Positions 24,212 through 33,657 of a DNA stretch of 64,000 nt are shown here, in pieces (the first letter of the stretch is position 1; the number at the start of each line of letters is the position of its first letter). The position numbers and the translations under genes were made by a program. Under the pieces are notes generated by a model. The model had not been told where the DNA came from, ran no database searches, and saw nothing but the letters and a program-made list of their open reading frames with translations. Source of the stretch: Datura wrightii. Its lineage: Eukaryota > Streptophyta > Magnoliopsida > Solanales > Solanaceae. The DNA lies in NCBI GenBank assembly GCA_035772735.1, contig JASDFA010000007.1:84715501-84779500 (forward strand). The letters run 5' to 3'.

Positions 24212-25160
24212 GCACACTTAGGTTATTTTTAAAGGAGTCTTCTCTTTTAGTTCTAGTTTTTAGCATAGTTTAGGAGTGGAGAGAGGAACGTGGTTTTGTG
24301 GCAGTTGAAGAATAGAAAAGATAAGAGTTTTCTTCTCTTCCCTTCTTCTTTCCTTCAATTGTATGCATGATTTACACTCATTCTAGGACGATTAATCCAA
24401 GAATGAGTGGCTAATTCCTTTCTTGCTGAGGTTGTGAACTTGTGTAATGATTATTGGTAATAATTGATATGGTTTCTTCTTCTTCTTGCATATTGTTCTA
24501 TTAATTCTTGTGCTTAGTACATTCTTGATTGGCCACCATTAATGTATATCTAAAAAGTCCAATTTCACTTGAGAGAGCATGAAATTGGAAAGTTGTGAAT
24601 TAATAGGGTATTGTTCTTAACTTGATTTGGGAAAATTGGGTTTTGATGTGCTTTCTTGATAGAAATATACTTGAAAGCCGTATTAGTCAATTTAGGAATC
24701 GGAATTGTAGTGTTAGGTCATAAATTTCATTTGATCACAGAAATGTAGACGAATGGTTTATGATTCTAAAGTGAAATTAAATACGAGAGTTTTAATTTCT
24801 AGGCAAACGTTCTTGACTAGCAATATGAAGAAGAGGATGACCAAATTATCATAATTATCAACTCCATTACTCGTTCTTAACCTTGGCATGAGCATATCCA
24901 TTGTCTGAATTCAACATAAATAATAGTTGTTAAGTTTAGTATATAATTAGTTTAGAAACAAAACTCCCTAAATTCTTGATTGGATAGTTGTTAGCATAGT
25001 TAGAAATAGAATAGAAATATAGTGAACTAGGAAATTTTGCATATCCAGAGCAGCCTCCTTGGATCGATACTTGGCTACTTAGCCACTTTATTACTTGTTT
25101 GACCACGTACACTTGCGTGTCGGTTTTTAACACATACCGAACCAGCCGCGAACAAGTTTT

Positions 25161-25178
25161 TGGCGCCGTTGCCGGGGA
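25161..25178 (+). promoter_or_regulatory. Primer-binding site, tRNA-Asp type
   Basis: TGGCGCCGTTGCCGGGGA, an 18-base complement to the tRNA-Asp(GUC) 3' end, six bases after the LTR end at 25154. Confidence 0.85.
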
Positions 25179-25296
25179 GGCTAGGCGATTTGTAAAATTT
25201 TGTTTAGTGTAAATTTACTGTATTTGTATTTTATTTTCTTAAGTGTTAACAACTTGGTCTTAGCCTGTATTTTGCAGATTTTTATTTCTGTGAACA

Positions 25297-27690
25297 CTGG
25301 CAAGGGACAAGGAGTTGGTGGAATCTTACATAGAGCCAGAACGTGAATTGCATAGTCAACGTAGAGAAGCTCTTCGGAAGAAGCTGCAGTTGCTCAAACA
25401 GTCTAGGATGGAGCAACCCCATCCACCAGTTGTACGGGCAGTGTTAGTGCCCGAGGAAGTAGCAGCCAGGCCGGTTCGCGAGGTGGCCATCCCACAAGCT
25501 AATAATGTACATTCCAGCATCCGCAAACCAGAGCCTGGGGGGAGATTTGAGTTAAAGCAAAATATGGTGCAACTTTTGCACACGAGCGGGCAGTTCACCG
25601 GTCTCCCTCACGAAGATCCGCAACAACATCTCCAGAACTTTTTGGAGATAAGTGACACGTACATACCCGCTGGAGTGTCACCTGATTATGTTCGGCTCAC
25701 CTTATTTCCATTTTCCTTATTGGGTGAAGCCAAGAGGTGGTTAAAAGCTGAACCACCCAACTCTATATCAACGTGGGATGATCTTGCAAAGAAGTTCTTG
25801 ATCAGATTTTTCCCTTCAGGTAAAACAGCTAAACTTAGAAGTCAGATTCTAAGTTTTAAGCAGAGGGAAGGAGAAAATCTTTATCAAGCCTAGGAAAGAT
25901 TCAAGTCCATGTTGCGGGACTGTCCTCATCATCATCAGTCAAATGAGGTGTTGGTACACACTTTTATTGAGGGTTTGGAACCCCACACTAAAATTTTGTT
26001 AGACTCAGCAGCTGGAGGGCAAGCGCTGGAGAAGACTTATGAAGAGTTGTACACTTTGCTCAACCGAATCTCACAAGGCAATCCGGAATGGAATGCAGAT
26101 TCTTCAAGGGGTGGAGCAAGGAAAGCAGCGGGAGTGTTCGAAGTGGATGGATTCACAGCTATCGCTGCACAGATAGCTGCTTTGCAAAATCAGTTGAACA
26201 CTCACTTCAGCACTATGAATTTGAACCAGTCTTCAGCCTCAGTTAATGCAGTCCAACAGATGTGGTGTGAAGTGTGTGGTAGTAGTGAGCATTCAGCTGA
26301 GTGCTGTGGTGCAAATCCTAATTCTGTCAACTTTGTGGGCAATGCACAGAGGAATCAACAGCAGTTTGGTGGTAGCTACAACTCGAACTAGAGGAATCAT
26401 CCGAATTTTTCGTGGGGTAGCAACAATCAACAAGGCCAAGGTTCAGGGCAGGGTATGCACAGAAACCAAGGAGGGCAACAAGGCTATCAGAATCAGTTCA
26501 GAAATCACAATGCCCCTCCTCCACCACCATCACCGACTATTGAGGAAATGTTCAAGACCATGATTGCCAACCAGGCACAATTGTAGGCTGACTACGTCAA
26601 ACTGGCAGCCGAAGTAAAGAACAATCAATTGGCAACCAAGGCTCTTGAATATCAGTTTGGGCAATTTGTTAGTGCCCAAAATACTAGACCCAGTGGAGGA
26701 CTACCTAGCGACACGGATCCAAATCCTAAGCAGGTAAATGCAGTGACCACGAGGAGTGGTTTACAATTAAAGGAGGTGGAACCTGAAAGACCGCCTCAGA
26801 AGTCAGGAGCAGTAGATGTTGAGGGAGAACAAACCTCAGATACGGGGAAGACCAAAGAAGCTGAACCAGCAAGGCCTCCACCCCCGTTCCCTCAACGACT
26901 TAAGAAACACAAGGAGGAGGCGTGTTTCCAGAAATTCATGGAGGTACTCAAATAGGTACATGTTAACTTACCTCTTGTTGATGTCTTGCAGGGTGTGCCG
27001 AAATATGCAAAGTATATCAAAGACATCGTGGCCAACAAAAGTCGTTTGACTGAGTATGCCACGGTGGCTTTAACAGAGGAATGCACATCCCGTATTCAGA
27101 ACAGGTTGCCCACTAAACTAAAGGATCCTGGAAGTTTTACTATCCAGCTGACGATTGGGCAAAGTATCCGAGATCGTGGGTTATGCGACTTGGGGGAAAG
27201 TATAAATCTGATGCCATCTTCGGTATTCAGAAAGTTAGGGCTAGGGAGTCCTAGACCCACAACAGTGATCTTGCAGCTAGCAGACAGGTCCTTAGCTAAG
27301 CCGGATGGCATTGTCGAGGATGTGCTAGTGTAGGTAGGCTCCCTCATTTTTCCGGTAGATTTCATTGTTCTGGATTTTGAACCAGATGCAGAAGTCCCAT
27401 TTATTTTGGGACGACCATTTTTGGAAACCGGAAAGGCATTGATCGATGTAGCTGCGGGTCAACTCACAATGCGAGCACACGACAAGGTTGAGGTGTTCGA
27501 CGTGTACAAGGCACCTAAGCTCCCGACTGTCTATAAGGAACTCTCGGTGATCAACGTGATTGATCATGGGAATGCAAATGGAGTGAGTGATTTCCGAGAG
27601 TTACGAGGTAGGCCACCAGACGAGGTTGAGAACTACTGGGGAGATGACCATGATCGAGACAAATCGTCCATCTCCCTAGTAGACACTTGA
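25297..27690 (+). pseudogene. gag-protease, single frame with five amber codons
   Basis: One continuous frame of about 797 codons without any frameshift. It is interrupted only by TAG codons at 25891, 26389, 26584, 26953 and 27331. The minus-strand copies have Trp, Trp, Gln and Gln at the first four, and Gln at the last. In order: the gag domain (about residues 75-270; segments GEAKRWLKAEPP and FFPSGKTAKLRSQI), a CX2CX4HX4C knuckle (CEVCGSSEHSAECC), a low-complexity Gln/Asn/Pro-rich stretch, and a retropepsin region with DLGESINLMP (Glu where other copies have Ala) and ILGRPFLETG. No in-frame ATG precedes the conserved N-terminus. CTG at 25297 follows an in-frame TGA and has A at -3 and G at +4; the first ATG is 25408. 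It would produce the capsid and protease of the particle if the stops were absent. Confidence 0.85.
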
Positions 27691-28352
27691 GCATAAAGGC
27701 TGTCGAGCCGCGACGTTAAACCAGGCGCTGCACGGGAGGCAACCCGTGAAAAATATTTTTTTTCTTTCCTTAGTGTAAAGTTTTTCATTTATTCTATTTT
27801 CTTTCCTTTTTCTTGACTAGGCTTAGATTTGCATTTTAATTAGTAATTTTTATTTTATTTATTTTTTTAGTAGGGAATCTATGAATTTAACCAATTTTTG
27901 TTTAGTGAGGTGATTTTCAGGTATACTGGAGGAAAAATACTTGGAATCGAGGAAACGAGGCGAGGTATGAAAAATAAAATTTGATGGTGAAACAGAGCAC
28001 TGGCGCGTTGGCGCCGTGTCACGGAGGCAATGCTCCGCGTTGACCTCCGTGACACGTTGAAGGCGAATCTGGAATTTTTTTAAAATTCTAGTAAGCCAAC
28101 GCGTTGGCTCCGTGTCACGGAGGAGGGGCTCCGCGTTACCCTCCGTGACACGTTGCCCTTATTCCAGTGCCGGGTCACACCGGGTTTCCGGGTGACCCGC
28201 GTGTTTCTTTTAAATAAACCCCCGATTTTTGCCCAAATTTCCCCATTCCTTCTACCCTCCGCGATCAAACACCCATTCCCCTACCCCCAAGCTCCGTGCC
28301 ACGTTGATAGGCAAGGAAAACGTCAAGTTTTTTTCGGTTCTTCAAATCCAAG
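27691..28352 (+). other. Spacer with three hairpins between gag-protease and second frame
   Basis: Two hairpins with 13-bp arms and 16-base loops (28015-28027/28044-28056 and 28111-28123/28140-28152) use the same arm sequence as the LTR hairpin. A third has CGGGTCAC / GTGACCCG arms at 28171-28178 and 28192-28199. The segment CCGTGACACGTTGC...TTATTCC (28145-28166) matches the LTR at 24161-24184, and an AT-rich TTTTAAATAAACC follows at about 28208. This could be a second promoter region for the downstream frame; that is inference. Confidence 0.6.
27731..27748 (+). other. Hairpin after gag-protease stop
   Basis: CACGGG-AGGCAA-CCCGTG, a perfect 6-bp stem 41 bases after the stop codon. It is embedded in a longer segment (from about 27703) that is conserved in all three copies. 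Confidence 0.65.
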
Positions 28353-29062
28353 GTATGTTTTCATCTTCTATCTCAAATTTCTGGCGAGTTTTGTCACTTT
28401 TGAGCATGTGAGGTGAGATATATCACCCTAGGTAAAAAAATTAAACATGATGTGAATTATTTTGTGATTGATTATGTTCGGATTATTGTAGTTGACGTTT
28501 GAACTTATCGATTGATTGAATGATTCAATATTGATTGTCGAATTGAGTTCTAGGGCTTGGGTTGTTGGATTTGAAAGTGGGTAACTTGATAGTTTGATGA
28601 AATTGGTGCCTGGGTGTGTTTAGTAGTTGAGATAAGTCGTGGTAATTATTGTTTAATTGTGGAAAGACAACTAATTCTCAAATTTCTGTGGGGAAGTGCA
28701 TAATATGTGAATTGGTTGAATTGCTTAGATTAGTTGTATATAATAGGTTTGTATTGTTGTTCTTATTTCTGTTGTGGTTATTGTTGCTAAGTGCTGTGGG
28801 TGAATAGCTGTCGATAGGAGGATTGGGTTAGCTGTATGAAGTCTGAGTAATTCGCTAGCCGTTATGCTGTCGAAATTTTGTGAACGCACTAAGCAACATG
28901 TTTATAGTTGATTGTGTTTGGGGGTGTAAATAGAGTTATCCTTGCTAAAAGGTTGTAAATTTTGTTAAAGACTAAGTGTGGGGTAAATTTTGTTTAACCC
29001 GACCTTAGCCGAAGCTAACAAGTTTTTATCTTAATATTGTGCTTGTCTGTGTAAATTGACAG
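28353..29062 (+). other. Candidate leader intron of second frame
   Basis: Donor CCAAG|GTATGTTTTC and acceptor TTGACAG|GTACAATGGC, 710 bp, ending five bases before the ATG. Both edges are conserved in the minus-strand copies although the intron body has diverged. It includes the polypurine-like motif at 28972-28987. Confidence 0.55.
28972..28987 (+). promoter_or_regulatory. Internal polypurine-like motif upstream of second frame
   Basis: CTAAGTGTGGGGTAAA shares its core TAAGTGTGGGGT with the polypurine tract at the 3' LTR. Conserved in both minus-strand copies at the matching place. Confidence 0.55.
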
Positions 29063-29067
29063 GTACA

Positions 29068-30288
29068 ATGGCTAGCCGACAAGATAAAGGCAAGGGTGCC
29101 TCAACCTTAGGCACCGGCAGAAAGAGAATGAGACTGGGCGCTGCTGCCCCAGCTGCACCTGCTGTTCCACGCGGTCAACACCGCCGATACGGGACACGAT
29201 GGGTCACCGACGAAGGGAAGAAATGGTATAATAAGCACAAGGAAAGCAAATACTTCCCGGAGGAATATATTGCAAGGGAACCACTTGCACAGGAGTTCCC
29301 TCGCATGGTGCAGAGGATTGAGGCAGCTGGGCTCAGTTTTATTTTTCAGGAGCCCAAGGAGTGCAACCTTCACTTGGTCAGGGAATTCTACGCCAACTGG
29401 AACCCGGCCATCAGGAGCCATACTATTAAAATCAGAGGGCAGATTGTCACTCTGGAACCCCAGCAGCTGAATGCCATCGTTGGAGCGCGGGACACAGACG
29501 CCCACGTTCTCCGCCAGCTTAATATCACCCCACCGTACGCCGACATCAGACGTACGTTGTGTGGGGCTCGATCCACAGCCCGATGGAGGAGACACAAAGA
29601 GAGGGGTTACCACCAGACTCTGCCTTATTCGCAGATGAACAGGGAGGCCAGAATCTGGCTAAAAATAGTATGTTCGTGTTTGATCCCGGGAGTGCATATG
29701 ACAGACGTGACCCGGGACCGTGTCTGCCTGGTGTATGCCCTTATGAAAGGGCTTGAGATTAATGTGGGGGCGGTTATAATATCCTCCATGAAGAGAGCCA
29801 GACTACACCAGGGCCACAGATACGGGTTTGGCGGACTCATCACCACCTTCCTCCGAGGCCTTGACATCGAGGAAGAAGCCTTGGATTACATTCCGCAGTT
29901 GGAGCGGAGGGCCCTTGATGTGACAAAAACCAAGGCCCCTGACACTACACACGGACCTGTGCTGACTCTGGGCGAGCGACATGCTCGTGACGACCAGTAT
30001 ATGGCCCGTATGTTTGGCATGCAGATGCTGCAGCTACGGATAGGTGGGAGACCAGCCACCGAGGATGAATTATGGCAGCTGGAGCTGGACTACCCCTTCG
30101 GCGAGAACGCCAGAGCTTTATGCAAGGTGGGGCCAGCCTTTGTGGAGCCGACTGACGACGACGTCCCTACTGATGAGGAGACACATCGTGAGGACTCTGA
30201 TGTAGAGTCCGATGACGGCGATGGAGCTGATTCAGATATGGGCGACGAGGCCGCAGCACCGGATGAGGAAGTCGAATATTTCGACTGA
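29068..30288 (+). CDS. Second frame: putative plant transposon domain protein, intact
   Basis: 406 codons from ATG at 29068; the codons before it (from TTG at 29056) lack an ATG and include the splice acceptor, so 29068 is the start. Residues 1-45 are basic and Ala/Pro-rich (MASRQDKGKG, GRKRMRLG). About 80-300 form the conserved core: FPRMVQRIEAAGLSFIF, LVREFYANWNPAIR, IKIRGQIVTLEP, ARIWLKIVCSCLIPGVH, GLEINVGAVIISSMK, YGFGGLITTFLRG. The last 45 are strongly acidic and end EEVEYFD. This resembles the domain annotated as putative plant transposon protein (PF20167, from memory); no catalytic motif is evident. No signal peptide or clear membrane helix is seen, so an envelope role is unsupported despite the env-like position. 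All three copies in the window have exactly this length. It may be nucleic-acid binding or structural; that is a guess. Confidence 0.8.
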   Translation: MASRQDKGKGASTLGTGRKRMRLGAAAPAAPAVPRGQHRRYGTRWVTDEGKKWYNKHKESKYFPEEYIAREPLAQEFPRMVQRIEAAGLSFIFQEPKECNLHLVREFYANWNPAIRSHTIKIRGQIVTLEPQQLNAIVGARDTDAHVLRQLNITPPYADIRRTLCGARSTARWRRHKERGYHQTLPYSQMNREARIWLKIVCSCLIPGVHMTDVTRDRVCLVYALMKGLEINVGAVIISSMKRARLHQGHRYGFGGLITTFLRGLDIEEEALDYIPQLERRALDVTKTKAPDTTHGPVLTLGERHARDDQYMARMFGMQMLQLRIGGRPATEDELWQLELDYPFGENARALCKVGPAFVEPTDDDVPTDEETHREDSDVESDDGDGADSDMGDEAAAPDEEVEYFD

Positions 30289-30332
30289 GCAGGGAGTTTC
30301 ACCACCCAAAATTTTGTGCTTTGTATTTTTGT

Positions 30333-30373
30333 GAACACTGGGGACAGTGTTCGATTTAAGTGTGGGGTGGGGA
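30333..30373 (+). promoter_or_regulatory. Hairpin and internal polypurine-like motif after second frame
   Basis: Hairpin GAACACTG-GGGA-CAGTGTTC at 30333-30352, then GATTTAAGTGTGGGGTGGGG at 30353-30372. The same pair is found in both minus-strand copies. Confidence 0.6.
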
Positions 30374-32171
30374 GTAGTTAGGTGCTGGGTCATAGGCTCT
30401 AAATCTGCAGTATATTCTTCCTTGACGTTTATGTATGTCTGTGGTTTCCCTGTTGTTGTGAACTGATTTGTGAATGATGTATATATATTTGTTTGTGGCT
30501 AATGATGTGTGTTTTTAAAAGTTATGGTTGCCTTTGTAAATATTTTGTAAATTTTGTAAAAAAAAATTTTCTATCGATATGATCGATATTTTTCAAAATT
30601 TTTGCGAAAAGATTTTGCATTTATCAACATAGTTTGCAAATATTTTCTATCGAAATGATCGATGTGTTGCAAAAATTTTGAAGTTTTAATTTTGGGTTTC
30701 TCGGAGTTTATTTTCTGTTCTTTTACCGAGAATAGTCCCATTGAACCGATGTCATAGTTAGTGACCATTCCCTATGATGGATGGATGACGACCGTCTTAA
30801 GGGAAATGTAGTCGATAGGAGTAGATGTTTTATTTTTAGTTTCTTTGGTGGATTGCATCAATAAACTGTAGTTGCTTATGGTTGCTAAAATTTCGTTGCG
30901 TGTTGTAATTGATGTTCAAAACGTGAAAATGATTCGTTTGAAAGCATGCAATTTTGTAAATATGTTGAGTTACCTAGGCTAGAGAATTTGGTTCATTATG
31001 ATTGAGGCTTAATCTTGAATTCATGTAAATGACTAATTAAAGAGTCTGTGAATGCATCTTGATTCGAGCATGTGCATGAAGTGTGAGTGAGGTTTTGCTA
31101 TTCCATGTCATTGTGAATTGTCTAGAACTTGCCTGGTGTGTATACAAAACGAAATGAAGGAGGTGTAGTTTCGGAAAGGATGTAGGCATTTCTTTGTTTT
31201 AACCGTTAGTTTCCATTTTTTTTTCTTGTCAAATTCTACCTTTTTATATGTTGTGTACCCTAGTCAGCCCGTTGAGTCTTTAGCCGATTTCTTTCTTTTG
31301 TCCAGAATTGTATGAACTAAGCTTTATTCCTTCTTTTCATTAGCCTTAAAGTCTATAAGAAGCTCTTAAGCGCTTACAAAGAACAGAAAATGTTTCCCAA
31401 AGTGTTAAAGAGTGAAAAGAGTGAAAATAAAAGAAAAGCAAAGTGAGGAAAGAAAAGATGATGTTGAAGAGGCACTAGTTGTAATTAAATGATAGTGAGG
31501 GTACATGAAAACCCTCTGTTTTGTGTCAAGTGTGCCTGATGAAATGGGCTGTATGAAAGTAAACCAGCATGAATGGGAGAAAAAGAGAAAAGAGAGGAAC
31601 AATGTCCATGAGTCGATGGGAATGAGTTGAAAAGGCGCTTAAGGATGCTAGCGACTATTATTGGCTAATCCAATATATATATACTAGATCCATAGCCTAG
31701 TTACAACCCATTAAAAGTATTTGATCCTACATTGCATTTCTTTATATTAGTGGAGTAATACACTAAGGGCAAGCCTATGGGTCATGACATGATGCATGCG
31801 AATTCTTTTGGGAGAGAGAGTGAAATTAATTTTTATATGCCCCTACTTGCATGTTTGTGTGCTGCACGAACAAAAAAGGGGAAGTTTCTCTCGAGTTGTG
31901 AGGGTACATGCTTGATGAAAGATTGATTTTCGTGTCGGATCTCTTGATTAGTTGATTTGCATGAGTTTGCCGATATCAAGAATCAATTCTTAAAAGTTTA
32001 GGAAGCCTCGATGTATTAAGGTCATTGTCTTGTACGACCAAGCATGTTTTCTTGATGATTTGCAAGAATTGAATAATCGGTATGACCGTAGCGTAAAATG
32101 TTGCACCATAGTGACGAAGGTTGGGATGTAATTTGCATGAGTTGTGTATGTGTTGTTCGAGGACGAACAAG
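30374..32171 (+). other. Long conserved 3' non-coding tract
   Basis: About 1.8 kb without a coding frame. Blocks are conserved with the other subfamily in reverse orientation, most strikingly at about 30765-30815 (around ACCGTCTTAAGGGAAATG). Paired TATCGA(T/A)ATGATCGAT motifs lie at about 30571 and 30647. Confidence 0.6.
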
Positions 32172-32190
32172 GATTTAAGTGTGGGGTAAG
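32172..32190 (+). promoter_or_regulatory. Polypurine tract at 3' LTR
   Basis: GATTTAAGTGTGGGGTAAG abuts the 3' LTR start at 32191; expected plus-strand priming site. Confidence 0.8.
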
Positions 32191-33652
32191 TGATCTTGGG
32201 CAAATTTATATGCCCAAGTGATACTCAAACGTATTATTTTTACCTTGTTTGTTGTGCAATGTGTATATAATATCATGTATTTGGTAATAAAATGCGAATT
32301 TATACTAACCAACATGATTAGCATTTGTTTTGCAGGATAATGTGATTTTTAGGAGCTAAAATGCGTGTTGGAACTATGTCGGAGTTGGACTTGGATGCGA
32401 GCGTGGAAAAGACCTTGGATGGCACATTTTACACTAGCTCCGCGATGGAGCCGTGCCACGCTGCCATCGCGGTAGCACACTGCCTGGGCAGGAAGTAATT
32501 AGGCAATTTCCAGTGTGCCTGCGCGTCAGTTCCGTGGCACGGAGATAGGCCTCCGCGATGGCCTCCGTGCCACGTTGAGACCAATTATCCGGACCTGCAA
32601 TTTCCATAGAGGGTCCGCGTCCACGCCGTGTCACGGAGGCAGTGCTCCGCGTTGGCCTCCGTGACATGTTGCTTGTTATTCCGGGAAAAATTTCCCACTA
32701 GTATAAATAGCACACTTAGGTTATTTTTAAAGGAGTCTTCTCTTTTAGTTCTAGTTTTTAGCAGAGTTCAGGAGTGGAGAGAGGAACGTGGTTTTGTGGC
32801 AGTTGAAGAATAGAAAAGATAAGAGTTTTCTTCTCTTCCCTTCTTCTTTCCTTCAATTGTATGCATGATTTACACTCATTCTAGGACGATTAATCCAAGA
32901 ATGAGTGGCTAATTCCTTTCTTGCTGAGGTTGTGAACTTGTGTAATGATTATTGGTAATAATTGATATGGTTTCTTCTTCTTCTTGCATATTGTTCTATT
33001 AATTCTTGTGCTTAGTACATTCTTGATTGGCCACCATTAATGTATATCTAAAAAGTCCAATTTCACTTGAGAGAGCATGAAATTGGAAAGTTGTGAATTA
33101 ATAGGGTATTGTTCTTAACTTGATTTGGGAAAATTGGGTTTTGATGTGCTTTCTTGATAGAAATATACTTGAAAGCCGTATTAGTCAATTTAGGAACCGG
33201 AATTGTAGTGTTAGGTCATAAATTTCATTTGATCACAGAAATGTAGACGAATGGTTTATGATTCTAAAGTGAAATTAAATACGAGAGTTTTAATTTCTAG
33301 GCAAACGTTCTTGACTAGCAATATGAAGAAGAGGATGACCAAATTATCATAATTATCAACTCCATTACTCGTTCTTAACCTTGGCATGAGCATATCCATT
33401 GTCTGAATTCAACGTAAATAATAGTTGTTAAGTTTAGTATATAATTAGTTTAGAAACAAAACTCCCTAAATTCTTGATTGGATAGTTGTTAGCATAGTTA
33501 GAAATAGAATAGAAATATAGTGAACTAGGAAATTTTGCATATCCAGAGCAGCCTCCTTGGATCGATACTTGGCTACTTAGCCACTTTATTACTTGTTTGA
33601 CCACGTACACTTGCGTGTCGGTTTTTAACACATACCGAACCAGCCGCGAACA
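32191..33652 (+). mobile_element. Athila-like 3' LTR
   Basis: 1,462 bp, same ends as the 5' LTR; TATA box at 32702-32709. In this copy the second hairpin (CGTGGCACGGAG / CTCCGTGCCACG, about 32532-32575) is perfect, whereas one arm is mutated in the 5' LTR. Confidence 0.9.
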
Positions 33653-33657
33653 GGTTT
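33653..33657. repeat. Target-site duplication GGTTT (right copy)
   Basis: Matches 23687-23691. Confidence 0.9.

Larger units (their letters stand above)
23692..25154 (+). mobile_element. Athila-like 5' LTR
   Basis: Begins TGATCTTGGG and ends CCGCGAACA. The U3-like part holds three successive GC-rich hairpins: arms 23941-23949/23965-23973, 24034-24045 with a decayed partner near 24064-24075, and 24129-24142/24157-24170. These are followed by a TATA box at 24204. Confidence 0.9.
23692..33652 (+). mobile_element. Complete Athila-like non-autonomous element, plus strand
   Basis: 9,961 bp with LTRs of 1,463 and 1,462 bp, a tRNA-Asp primer site and a polypurine tract. It has a gag-protease frame with five amber codons and an intact 406-codon second frame. 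Comparing the LTRs base by base I count 16 substitutions and one indel, about 1.1%, so the insertion is fairly recent. There is no reverse transcriptase, RNase H or integrase anywhere in its 7.0-kb internal region, so mobilisation would need enzymes in trans. It is a different subfamily from the minus-strand array. Confidence 0.9.

Noticed and set aside
25891..27333. Programmed UAG readthrough or an amber-recoded gag
   Set aside because: None of the five stops is followed by a known plant readthrough context such as CAR-YYA. They occupy conserved Gln/Trp positions at CHG sites, and minus-strand copies also have TAA and TGA. Decay is simpler.
29068..30288. Envelope glycoprotein for the second frame because of its position
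   Set aside because: No signal peptide, transmembrane anchor or furin-like site is visible; the resemblance is to a cytosolic plant transposon domain.
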